A stretch of DNA of 64,000 nt, from positions 1 to 64,000 of the forward strand of contig CAWATZ010000002.1 of assembly GCA_963784995.1 (NCBI GenBank), given 5' to 3'. Shown piece after piece: positions 1 to 9,632 of the stretch. Made by a program: the position numbers and the translations under genes. How positions within the stretch are numbered: the stretch's first letter is position 1; every line of letters starts with the position of its first letter. The notes under the pieces were generated by a model that worked only from the letters and a program-made list of their open reading frames with translations, ran no database searches and was not told where the DNA came from. This DNA is from CAWATZ01 sp963784995 (GTDB taxonomy: Bacteria > Planctomycetota > Planctomycetia > Gemmatales > Gemmataceae).

Positions 1-1
1 G

Positions 2-1544
2 TTCTGGATGCCCGGCAGCACCGAAGACAACGACAAGGGGGCACCGAACGAGAGCAAGAAGAAGCGGGAGCGGATTCTACTGTACCTCAAGAGAGACCTG
101 GAGACTGCCCGGAAACTGGAGTTGGTGCAACAAAGGATGGACCAAGACGGTGAAGGGCTTCCCTACCGCGAAGCCCTTGATGCCGTACTCAAGACAGACG
201 AGAGTAGGCAGGCGCTCGAAGTGGAGTACGAAGCAGTCATCCGGCCCCATGATTTCTTGGACCTGTTCGCGACTGAGCCGGATTTGGCCGGCGGCTTTAC
301 GGATGTTTCTCGGTTCGTCCGGGACCAGGACCGAAACGTGGATACCTACGTCTTCTGGCGTGCGGCACGGGTGCCGGAACGCAGCGACCTTGCCGAGGCG
401 GATGAACTCTGCCCGGTGCCATTCTACTCACTGCAGCAGTTCCTGAAAACGAAAGGGACCGCCTGCGAGTGGGACGCGGAAACCGGTCAATGGATCACCC
501 GTCGGTCCGCCGATGTTCGACCGGGGATGACGCTTCGGCTTTGGCAGAAGCAAGGCGGCTATGATCCGGACCTCGGCTGGACCGGAAAGTCGATGGACGT
601 GCCGACCGTGGATCAGACGGAGATAGTCTCCGTCCCCGACAAGCGGGCGGCGGACGGAGCCAGCGAGAGCCATGCTTGGCTGTCTCTCGCCGATCACACC
701 GCCGATGTGGTGGCGGAGACGAACGAACTGGTTCAGGCGTTCGAGTTGAGTGTCAAGCCCGAGGGGGCGGCGTTGTCCGAAGCCGCTCCCTGGCATGACG
801 TCGGCAAGACTTCCGCTCGATGGAAGACCGCGATCGAGCAGTTCCTGGCCAACCTGCTACGAAAAGTCGAAGAATGCCGGCAGCAGGAAGGCGACCCGCA
901 GGTGCAGCGATTGCTCGACCAGTTCGCCGCTGTGCTGACCGTGCCAGGTGACGACTGCTGGGCGAAGTTTCCTGACATCAAGTGGTTGCTGGGCCAACCA
1001 AACGTGCCAGCCGAGAGGAGAATGGAACTCTGCCGGAGCCTCTACACTCCATTCCAGCCGCGATTCCGTCACGAGGCAGCGAGTGCCTTGGTTGCCTGGA
1101 AAGCTTGGTGGGAAAGAACGGCTCCGTCGCTTAGCAGCCTCGCCATCTATTTGGTCGCCTCTCACCACGGCAAGGTCCGGACGGTGCTTCGCTCGATCCG
1201 GGGCACCGACGCCGTATTCGGGATTTGCGAAGGAGAAGAACTGCCGCAGGTTGATGGACTCCTCCCTATGAATACCCCGATCCCGACGGAGCCGAGGCGG
1301 TTCGGTGCGAACGGACAATGGGACGACGAGGGCGGCACGTTCAAGCTCTTAGAGTACGTCCTGGGTGGCGATGGTGGCGGACTTGCTGGAGGGCTTGCCG
1401 AGCGAAAAGGAGCCGACTGACGAGAAGGCCAGCCAGGGTCAGCCGAAGGCCCTCGGACCATTCAAGCTGGCCTTTCTGGAGATGCTCTTTGGGGTAGCGG
1501 ACGCCCGAGCGAGTGCTCGTCCGGGGAAGAGGAAGAACCAATGA
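2..1544 (+). pseudogene. cas3: Cas3 C-terminal part with HD nuclease domain, type I-G (5' cut by window edge, one frameshift)
   Basis: The frame is open to the window edge, so only the C-terminal part of the protein is present. It carries an HD nuclease signature: ADHTADV near residue 230, HDVGK near 260, RHEAASA near 355 and ASHHGK near 385. A C-terminal HD domain behind the helicase is the arrangement known for type I-G Cas3. The visible frame stops at 1420, but a second frame from about 1360 continues with KLAFLEMLF and VADARASAR, which is how this family normally ends, and stops at 1544 in a 4-base ATGA overlap with csx17. One indel near 1350-1362 therefore splits the real end from the rest. 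Cas3 would unwind and degrade DNA marked by Cascade. The indel may be genuine decay or an assembly error. Confidence 0.85.
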
Positions 1545-3642
1545 CACCCTATCTTCGCATTCTCCGGTTCGACGGCCTGCACCCGGACACCCTGGGCCAC
1601 TATCTTTCCGCTCTGGGGCTGCTCGCTGCCGTCAGCCAGCGGTGGCCGAACGTGCGGGGTTGCTGGCGTGATGGACGGTTCCTGCTCTTGCACGAATCGC
1701 TTACCGAACAGCAGGTGAGGGACCATCTGCTCGACGCCTGGCAGCCGACCTGCTACGAGCGATGGTGGGGGCTACCAGAAGGCCGACACGAAAGCCAAGA
1801 CCTCGTCCGAGATCTGGCGGCGACGGAACACCCACTCCGTCCAGGAAGTGCAGGTGTTGGAGGCTCATCTCGTTGGCCTGAGCCGGAACCAATTCAACCC
1901 TGTGTTCGGCACGGGCGGCACGTTGGGACAGCGTGACTTTGCCGACGTGTGGTCCGAGTGCTTGAAGAAGGCTCGACCGGCCACCAAGCCAGGGAAGGGA
2001 GTCGTGGGCACTTCCGTAGAGCCAAACACGCTGCCAAAGAAGAGCAAAGCCCGGCTGAACTCGGAGGCATGGCTGGACGCTGCTCTGTCGGGGAACGACA
2101 CGGCGGAGCTCCCGAGCCTCTCTGCCGCCGGCACCTGTTCGTGTTCGCCAACAAGTCATTTAACACGGGCCAGGATTGGTTCCGCGATGGTCGGCTGTCT
2201 CCCTGGCTGTTCCTGCTCGCCGCTGAGGGAGTTCCTCCTGGTCGGGGATGTCAACCGCCGGCTCAGCATTCGGGCACGACCCTACGCGGTCTTCCCGTTC
2301 GTGTGCGATCCGGCACAGCCGACCACCCCTGGCGAAGTCGGGATGTCGAAGGGCGAATTCTGGGCACCGCTATGGGATTGCCCGGCAACGACCACGGAGG
2401 TCCGTCATCTGTTGAAGCGGGGCCTTGCCCGGCTGGGGAACCGATCGGCCCACGCTCCGCACGAGTTCGCTGTCGCCGCGTTGGCGGCTGGGACTGATGC
2501 CGGTGTCGCCGAGTTCGTCCGGTTCGATCTGCGCCAGACGACTAGTGCCAAGGTCTACGAGGCTGTCCCGCAGGAGCATATCGCCGTCTCACGTCCCACC
2601 AGAGCAGACAATACGAGCCGACTTGCGGCTGCTAAACTCTTATCCGCCCCCGAGTTCCTTTCCTGGTTGAATCGTCTTCCGTTTGAGCCGCGAGACTCGA
2701 AACAACGGGGACGCTTTCGCGGTCTTCGGGGGCCGGTAGAAGCGGCCATCATTCGGATCAGCGAAGCTCCGGACGAGGCGGAGCGGTGGCAGCACCTGTT
2801 GCTGCTCCTGAGCCGGCAGCAAGCCCAAATCGACCGGAATAAATCGTTCCGTGAGAAGCTCCCCCCGTTACCGTGGCTTCACCCGGACTGGTTCGCTAAA
2901 GCCTGGCCCGAGCGTCTTCGCTGCCCCGATGAGGTCATACTGGCTCGGCAATTGCTCCATAGGGGCGGGGACCGCCTACCCGCTCCTGTCGAATCTCTTC
3001 GGCATCGAACTCGATCACTGGAGGAAGCCGACCTTTGTGCGGGGGGATCGACCCCCGCGAGTCGTTTGGAACGATGGGAAACCGCTCCGAGTGTTCGGGC
3101 AGTTGTTATCCCGCCGCCTGCTCGACAGGGAACCCGGGAAGCCTGTGCCTTTGAAGGGCACATGCGTGGCACCTTTCGAGACGGTGGCACGGCTGCTGAG
3201 CGGGAGCGACCTGAACCTCGATCGGGTTGCCGAGTGGGTTCTTGCCCTGAGCCTGTTTGACTGGAAGGCCACGAGACCCGAAGTCCAGAGCGATAGTCTC
3301 CCGTTCGCAGGCGAATTGCTCCTCTCGGGTCTGTTCCGGCCGATCTTTCATGAAAACCCGAAGCGGCTCTTCCCCGACTGGCTCTTCAACGAACCGAAAC
3401 CCACTTTGGCTCGACGCATCCTGAACTTGATCCAATTCGGGAACCTGGAGGAGGCGATCCAGGCGGCCAAGGGCTACTACCAGGCTGCCGGCCATTCCGT
3501 CGTGAACGTGCCAAGCGGTCGTTCATTCGATGATGATCTTCCGACGAGACTGACGGCAGCCCTCCTTGTCCCGCTCAGAGATGACGACATTCGACGGGGC
3601 CTGAGCCGCTGGCTCGTTCCCGGAAAAGTGAACCCGAAGTAA
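1541..3642 (+). pseudogene. csx17: Csx17 (Cas8u2), type I-G Cascade large subunit, broken by about four frameshifts
   Basis: The start ATG at 1541 has a good AGAGGAAG ribosome site and overlaps the cas3 stop. Recognisable Csx17 stretches run through three frames: LRFDGLHPDTLGHYLSALG at the N-terminus, NQFNPVFGTGGTLGQRDFA, FANKSFNTGQDWFRDGR, FLVGDVNRR-like text and a C-terminal half ending before 3642. Frame changes fall near 1770, 2125, 2240 and 2970. Csx17 is the large subunit (Cas8-like) of the type I-G effector. Position between cas3 and csb1 fits the usual gene order. With at least four breaks in 2.1 kb the gene is probably non-functional, unless this stretch is simply poorly assembled. 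G+C looks lower here than in the genes after 6.4 kb. Confidence 0.85.
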
Positions 3643-3655
3643 GGAGTTTCCGCAC

Positions 3656-4850
3656 ATGGCCACAGCCGTGCAAGCCTTTGACTTTTCGACGAAGCATAAG
3701 TTGCTGGACCCCAGCGGCCCGGTGTGCCTGATTATCAAGGCCCAGATGGGCGTCGCTGCCGGCCTCGACCGATTTCAACCAGCAGGCTTTCCCGAGGTCG
3801 GCCATGTCATCTACGATGCCCCGCGTTCTGGTGGGCGGTCCGAGAAGGTCTGCATCGTGGATAGTCCAGCAAGCATGGCCAACCATCTCGAACAGTGTGC
3901 TTGGCTGCAGAGAACGACCCGAACTTGCATCCGGACTTGATGGGCCTTCCCTATCTCAAGTGTGTGACTGATCGGAACCCGACCATCAACGGCGGAAGTG
4001 TCACACTAAAGAAAGACGACCCCGCGATCGGGTGGTCACGACCAGCCTGACCGAAGGGCACCGAATCGCCTCTGACTACTTCCTCGACGCATGGCAACTC
4101 GGAGAACGGAACACGCCCGAGGAGACCAACTTCCGGGATGTACTCCGCAGGGAGTTCCAGATCATCGAAGTGAAGAAGGACAAGACCTACTTCATCCCTC
4201 CTGAAGCATGGTGGTCGATCTACCGGACCTTATTCAAGTATGACCCAAATTCTCTGGTTCACGGCGTTCTGTTCGCGAAGGAGCAAATCAAGATCAGCCG
4301 AGTTCTGACCGCTCATCTGGAAGCAATCGGGGCAGCTCGTGTCGGTCGGTCCGGCGTGAAGTTCGACCGACTCCAAAAGACTACTTCCGGCCAACCAATT
4401 TTCGCTGTGGACGAGGAAACGGCACGGGAGATCAAGGCGACTTTCATCATCGACCTAGCTCTGCTCCGCTCCTATGGACGGGAGGTCAGTAATGGGGGCA
4501 AGCAGCTTGGACTCACCCACCAACAGAAGGAGTTCCTGCTTGCTTTCGCCCTCTGGAAAATCCGGGAGTTGCTTTGCACTACCTTCTCCTACAGGTCGGG
4601 TTGCAAGCTCCGGATGCAGAAACTCTCGATCACGACCGACGACGAGAAGGAGGGCGATGGACCGCTCTCCTCGGAACTGCCGGTCATCGACATTCGGTCC
4701 GCGATCACTGCTGCCGTGTTTCCCGGCGAACCGATCACCCGCACCTATTACCCCTACAACGAACTCTTCAAGCCCGGCAAGGACGCTTCAGGAGTGGGTA
4801 CCGACGAGACCACGGATGAAGAGGATGAACAAAGCGAGAGCGAGGAGTAA
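3656..4850 (+). pseudogene. csb1: Csb1 (Cas7 family, type I-G backbone subunit), two frameshifts
   Basis: The start at 3656 follows an AAGGAG site 13 bases after the csx17 stop. The N-terminal segment (DPSGPVCLIIKAQM) is followed, after a frame change near 3897, by HPDLMGLPYLKCV, a Csb1-like stretch. After a second change near 4030 the gene runs uninterrupted (VTTSLTEGHRIASDYFLDA through an acidic tail) to 4850. About 398 residues would be encoded if repaired, normal for Csb1. Cas7-type subunits form the crRNA-binding filament of Cascade. The next gene starts one base after the stop, consistent with translational coupling. Confidence 0.85.
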
Positions 4851-4851
4851 C

Positions 4852-6395
4852 ATGCCCCTGATCCTCGAACAGTCTTTCCCACTCGGACGATTCCACGCAA
4901 CCCGTTGGAACCAGAACCCGTTTGAAGACCCCTACGGCGAGTGGCCGCCGTCGCCCTGGCGACTGCTCGCGCCCTCGCCGCACGGTGGTTTCAATACAGT
5001 CGGGAAACCGGAGATGGTAATATCGCACTGCGTGATATGCTGCTCTCCAAGCTCGCCCGCGATTTGCCGAGTTTGAGGTTGCCGGATGCAACTTGGCGGG
5101 GTATTGCCATTAAGCAGTACCAGCCTACCGGGGTGGCTGGTCGGATGCCCAGAAGAAAAATCCCGGCTACAAGCGGCCTGGGACTACACTCGTCCAAGAC
5201 CACTACCGGGTCGTACCACCCGGTGATCCCATCTACTGGTTCTGGGAGGCTACCGATCTCAGCCCTCAGGAAGCGAAACTGTTGTCTCAGTTACTCCGGA
5301 GGCTCCTCTACTTCGGGCGGGCAGAAAGCTACTGCCGGTTTCGCATCTTCGATGAGGGGGCAATGACTCCAAACTGTCGGCTGGAGCGATCATCCGGTGC
5401 TGGTCAACCCGTCCTTGTCGCGATCCCAGGAGGCGAACTCAATCTGGAATCGCTGTTCGCCGTCACCGACAGTGACTTGCTCAGGCAGCGTCGGATACCA
5501 CCCGGCACGGCATGGTACTATGCGACGATTCCTCCCAGGAAGCCCGCCATGCCAACGCCTGTTGCTCGACGACGACATCCGCCTGCCGTTCGGGCTCTCC
5601 AGTTCGCCGTCGGGGGAGGGTCTACCCGTCGGATGCCCACTGGGTGAATTTGACTGAGCGGTTCCGTGAGGCAGTCATTCGGCAGCGGTGTCTGCAAGTC
5701 AGCCTGTGGCGGACTCATCTGTACGGGGAATTGACCGGCGCGGGCGCGATGCCCTTTCCTTGATCCGTGGGCTAGATAGTTCCGGAAATCGGGTAGATGG
5801 CCGAACAACCACATTTTTCGCCCTCATTCCTGACTCCGAGGGCCACCCGACACGTTTAATCTCTTGGAGAGAATCCCCTTTCACAGATGATGAGATCGAC
5901 GCCTTCTTGGTGGCGACTGAGAAACCATTTGTGTGGGAAAGGCATACCGTTGACTGGCAGGTGCGCCTTGTTCCTCTTCCACTCTCCGTCTCTTTGCCGG
6001 ACGAGTATCAGTCCTATGGGAATATCTGGGAAGCCGCTACGCCATTTGTTCTTCCAAGTGGCCCTGAACGATTTCGACCAAACGGCACGATTCGCAAGGG
6101 AGAAACACCAGCTGCTTGCCTGAGCAAACTCTTGAAAAAGTGCGGATTACCAGTAGCGAATGTTGAGCTGCTTCAAAGAGAACCTACCTGGGTGACGACT
6201 CATCAAACGGCGCAAGAACGCCGTTTTCGACAACTAAGAACTCGCATGCGGCCGGGTTACTTCTTTCGACTTCGATTTGAGAATCCGGTCAAGGGGCCTA
6301 TCGCTGTTGGACACTCCTGCCACTTCGGCCTCGGTCTTTTTTCCATCGCACAAGCAAGCAATGCAGTTGGTCCTGAAACATCCTTGCGGAGATAG
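4852..6395 (+). pseudogene. csb2: Csb2, first copy (Cas5-Cas6-like, type I-G), at least five frameshifts
   Basis: The start at 4852 (RBS GAGGAG) gives FPLGRFHATRW and GEWPPSPWRLL, the Csb2 N-terminal hallmark also seen in the next gene. The coding trail then jumps frames near 4970, 5135, 5560-5610 and 5690. It passes WFWEATDLSPQEA, RRLLYFGRAESYCR and IPPGTAWYYA, then ends with the conserved glycine-rich segment GHSCHFGLGLF before 6395. Csb2 combines Cas5-like and Cas6-like roles in type I-G: crRNA processing and capping of the effector. This copy is not a close duplicate of the second: they share motifs, but composition and most residues differ. It is almost certainly non-functional as written. 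Confidence 0.8.
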
Positions 6396-6410
6396 AGCCC
6401 GGAGAAACCC

Positions 6411-8022
6411 ATGCCCGTAATCATCAAGCTCACCTTCCCCGCCGGCCGCTACCACGCCACGCCGTGGGGTCGGCACGTCAACGAGGGCGTGGCCGAGTGG
6501 CCGCCGTCCCCGTGGCGGTTGCTGCGCGGGCTCGTCGCCGTCTGGAAACGGACTTGCCCAACCGTTCCCGAGGATCAGGTCAAGCGCATCCTGACGGCAC
6601 TGCTTGGCCCGCCCGCCTTCCACCTGCCGCCGCACCGCGTTGCACACACCCGGCATGCGATGCCCATGAACGTCATCGCACGCAACTACAAACCCTCCCA
6701 GGCCGAGAGAAAAGCCGGCAAGTGGCAGGGTGATCCGTCGATTGTGTTCGACACGTTTGTCAGCGTGGGCCGGCGGGCCACGACGTTCATCGGCTGGCCG
6801 GAAACGGACCTGCCCGCACCGGATCGTTCCGTGCTGGGCCGGTTGCTCGCCAACTTGTCGTCGCTCGGGCGAGCCGAAAGCTGGGTCCACGCCGAGTTGA
6901 CCGACGAACAGCCAGCCTGGAACTGCGTCCCCGCCCCCGAGACCGACTCCAACCCGGTCCCCGTGTTTTGCCCGGACCCGGCGACGGCGTTCGGAGCGGA
7001 ACACTACCCAACGCTCGACGCGAAGAAACTGTCGAAGGGGAAGCTGAACCCCGCCGACTTTCTGTGGGACTGCCCCCGCTGGCACCTGTGCCTGGACACG
7101 GAAACGCTCCACGAGAAGCGCCGGCCCACCGTCCCGGGCGAAGTGGGTGAACTACACCCGGCCGAGCGAGGCCAGCCCGGTGGCCGGGAAACCCCAAGCG
7201 TCGCCGCGACCTGCGTTCACCATCGCCCGCTTCGCCATCGACGGCCCGGTGCTGCCGCTGGTCACCGAGACCCTGCCCCTGGCCGAGCAGACGCGGCGCT
7301 GCCTGCTGGGGCTGTGCCAACGTCTCGCGCGTCGCGGCGAGCCCGGCCTGGCCGACGCCGACGTCTGGCGGCTCTCGCCCGCGTTCTGGGGCAAGGACGA
7401 GAACGGCCAGCCGCGAACCGGCCACGAACACGCCTTCTTCCTGCCGGCCGATGAGGACGGCGACGGCCGGCTCGATCACGTCACTGTCTGTGCCTCCATG
7501 GGGTTCTCTCCCCTCGAACGCCAGGCCATCGACCGATTCCGGTCTTTGCGGTTCGGCGACGGCGAGCCCCTGTCCCTGGTTCTGGTCGGCCTCGGCAACC
7601 GACCGGACTTTCGCAGCCCGCTCGTGGCAGAATCGACCGTCTGGCTTTCCGCCACGCCGTTCGTCGTGACCCGCTATCCCAAGCTACGCGGACGAAAACG
7701 CGACCGTCCGGAGGATTTTGCCTCGCCCCAGGACTTCACTCGCTGTATACTGTCGGAGGAGCTGCGGCGTCGCCCGCAGTTGCCAGGGGTGGAGTCGATC
7801 GAGACTGTAGCTGGCATCGGACCGCACCACCTGCGTCCGATCCAGTTCCGGCGCTTGCGCGACAAACGCGGCGACGATGGCGTTCGTCGGCCCTCGGCCG
7901 GCTTCCGCATCACGTTCACCGCACCGGTCCACGGCCCGCTGAGTCTGGGCCATGCGTGCCACTTCGGCCTGGGGTTGTTCCTCCCCTCGCCGTCGCCCGA
8001 GGCCCCGCGAGCGGCGCGGTGA
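6411..8022 (+). pseudogene. csb2: Csb2, second copy (Cas5-Cas6-like, type I-G), one frameshift
   Basis: Starts 15 bases after copy 1 with a CCGGAGAAA site. The N-terminal frame has FPAGRYHATPW and EWPPSPWRLLRG; near 7145 it must switch to the frame that begins WVNYTRPSEA and continues through FAIDGPVLPL, GHEHAFFLPADEDGDGRLDH and the terminal GHACHFGLGLF. Repaired length is about 536 residues. The DEDGDGR block and final glycine-rich loop are characteristic of the GSU0054/Csb2 family. One missing or extra base is compatible with a sequencing error, so this could be the working Cas5/Cas6 subunit. The CRISPR array lies about 220 bases downstream on the same strand. Confidence 0.85.
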
Positions 8023-8243
8023 TGAAAACGACCGCCCAGGGCAATCCGCCCCGATGTTCTTTGACAATCTGGACTTAACGCGCGCCAAGCCGTCAGGCGC
8101 CTCTCGCGTGCCGGAAGCTCAAGAGTGTCAAGGAGTAACGCTCGTGCTAGGTTCCGCTGTGCCGGTCCAGCGAGTGCAATTCCTCGAACCTCTCGCAAGA
8201 CCGGATTTAACTCTCGGCGGCACCAGAACTTCCAAACGCGAGG
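8023..8243 (+). promoter_or_regulatory. Presumed CRISPR leader
   Basis: Non-coding 221-base gap between the csb2 stop and the first repeat. Repeats closest to it are identical to each other, while the distal ones carry substitutions and a degenerate end. This polarity is expected if new spacers enter here. A TTGACA hexamer lies near 8061, but no convincing -10 partner was seen. The leader role is inferred from position and repeat polarity only. Confidence 0.55.
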
Positions 8244-8571
8244 CATAACCACGGTTCTCGGACCGTGGACCCATTGAAGCCCGATCCCCTGGTCAACTCC
8301 CCCGGCCGATTCAGGCCATAACCACGGTTCTCGGACCGTGGACCCATTGAAGCCTCTCGTTGCACCCCCGGCAGCAGATGGTCAGGTTGGCATAACCACG
8401 GTTCTCGGACCGTGGACCCATTGAAGCACCGGGCCCACGTTGCCCGTGGCCTGGGCATAGGTCATAACCACGGTTACCGGACCGTGGACCCATTGAAGCC
8501 GCTGGCCGACCTGAATGCCCTCGCGGAGATGCACCATAACCACGGTTACCGGACCGTGGACCCATTGTCAG
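8244..8571 (+). CRISPR. CRISPR array, 5 repeats of 37 bp, 4 spacers of 35-37 bp
   Basis: Repeats start at 8244, 8317, 8391, 8463 and 8535. Each is 37 bp, begins CATAACCACGG and ends CCCATTGAAGC. ATTGAAGC would be the 5' handle, so transcription is rightward from csb2. An internal 7-bp stem (CCACGGT/ACCGTGG) surrounds a 6-base loop. The first three repeats have loop TCTCGG, the last two TACCGG. The last repeat loses its final four bases (TCAG instead of AAGC), marking the leader-distal end. Spacers are 8281-8316, 8354-8390, 8428-8462 and 8500-8534. The repeat style and adjoining genes fit type I-G. The array is very short, in keeping with a weak or dying system. Confidence 0.97.
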
Positions 8572-8807
8572 GCCATGCGCGTTTCCGGATTGCCGGCCCG
8601 GATGCCGTCGGGTAGATAGATGGGCCAGCTTTTTTCGCGCCCGTCGATACGCAGTGTGACCACACCAGCGGCTGCGGGGTGGTCGATTGGGTCGTCCAAA
8701 AGAAGGAAGTCCGGGCCGAGCTGGCCGATCGAGAAAACGTGGCCGTTGACGCTCAGACTGCATCTGAACGTCGGCGGAGTAACCGTGATTGTTGCGGATG
8801 GAATCGC
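8568..8807 (-). CDS. Small conserved-looking protein next to the array (start unclear)
   Basis: A 79-codon reading frame without a standard start contains a sequence that looks like a real folded domain: SLSVNGHVFSIGQLGPDFLL, then LDDPIDHP, VTLRIDGREKSWPIYLPDGI. An ATG at 8811 in the neighbouring frame (MSDS) would supply a start if one base is missing in the first codons. Its stop codon lies inside the degenerate end of the last CRISPR repeat. It is divergent from the kinase-like gene that begins at about the same point. I do not recognise a named family; a beta-rich all-in-one domain is likely. It could be a partner of the kinase-like gene. Confidence 0.5.
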   Translation of the reverse strand, partial: AIPSATITVTPPTFRCSLSVNGHVFSIGQLGPDFLLLDDPIDHPAAAGVVTLRIDGREKSWPIYLPDGIRAGNPETRMA

Positions 8808-9324
8808 TCATGGTTCCCCGAGACGAACTGCTGCGCCGGGCCAGGGAATACGTCCAGCGGCAAGGATTGGCGCTGGGGGATGAACTCGGCGCTGGGGTTC
8901 ATGGTATCGTATTCGCCACGGAAAGTCAGCCCGAGAAAGGCGTGTCGGCAGTCCGATCGGCCATCAAGGTGCATCATCGGGAGCCGCACTATCTGCGCGA
9001 ACGGGACGTTTATCTGCGGCTGAAAGCCCGCGCCGTTACCACCATCCGCGGCTGCCACGTCCCCCAACTTCTCCGTCACGACGACGAACTGTGGGTCATC
9101 GAAATGACGGTCGTGAAGCGCCCCTTCGTCCTCGATTTCGCCGGGGCCTTTCCTCGACAAGCCTCCCGACTATCTCCGAAGAAACCCTCGCGGAATGGGT
9201 CGAGGAGAAACAGGAGCAGTTCGGTCCGCGCTGGGCGGAAGTGCAAGCGATCCTCCGGAGCCTCCAGGGACACGGCATCTACCTCCTAGACGTAAACCCG
9301 GGCGGCGTGGCATTCGCCGATTGA
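8798..9324 (+). CDS. Small protein-kinase-like protein, one frameshift
   Basis: From ATG 8798 (alternatives TTG 8789, ATG 8810) the protein shows a reduced kinase fold: glycine loop LGAGVHGIVFAT, a lysine in AIKVH, a conserved glutamate in YLRERDVYL and a hinge-like ELWVIEMTVV. Near 9155 the frame breaks; a second frame supplies FPTISEETLAEWVEEKQEQF and ends LLDVNPGGVAFAD, which resembles a D-x-N-P-G catalytic loop. Repaired length is about 175 residues, so much of a normal C-lobe is missing. It lies between the array and cas2, an uncommon position. The role is unknown; it might be a phosphotransferase toxin or an effector associated with the locus. Confidence 0.6.
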
Positions 9325-9347
9325 GACCATCTTGTCGCTCTCCTTGT

Positions 9348-9632
9348 TCACGTCACGATCACCACATCCTTCGCGTCGTACGCTTCCGTGGGCCGGCCCA
9401 GCGTCTCGATCTGGGCCGCGCAGCGCGGGCAGATCGGGACAAACAGCACCTGGTCTTCCCGATGGTCGATCACGTCGTACAGCCGGTTCCTCAGCCGGAC
9501 CAGGTCCGTCGCGCTCAGCCGGCAGAGGAAGACCGAGTATTGCCGTCTGCATCCGAAATCCTCGCAAATGGTTGCCACCTTGCGGAGACGCTTCGGATCG
9601 GCGATGTCGTAGCACACCAAATGGCTATCCAT
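9348..9632 (-). CDS. cas2: Cas2
   Basis: 94 residues, normal for Cas2. The N-terminus HLVCYDIADPKRLRKV carries the family aspartate (D9) at the end of the first beta strand, followed by QYSVFLCRL and a C-terminal CPRC segment. Cas2 forms the core of the spacer-integration complex with Cas1. Its ATG overlaps the stop of cas4-cas1 (TGATG), so translation is coupled. The frame is intact, unlike the interference genes. Confidence 0.95.
   Translation of the reverse strand: MDSHLVCYDIADPKRLRKVATICEDFGCRRQYSVFLCRLSATDLVRLRNRLYDVIDHREDQVLFVPICPRCAAQIETLGRPTEAYDAKDVVIVT

Noticed and set aside
8207..8811. Frames through the CRISPR array coding repeated peptides
   Set aside because: The repeated peptide simply mirrors the 37-bp repeats. 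Only the segment 8568-8807 in a different frame looks protein-like.
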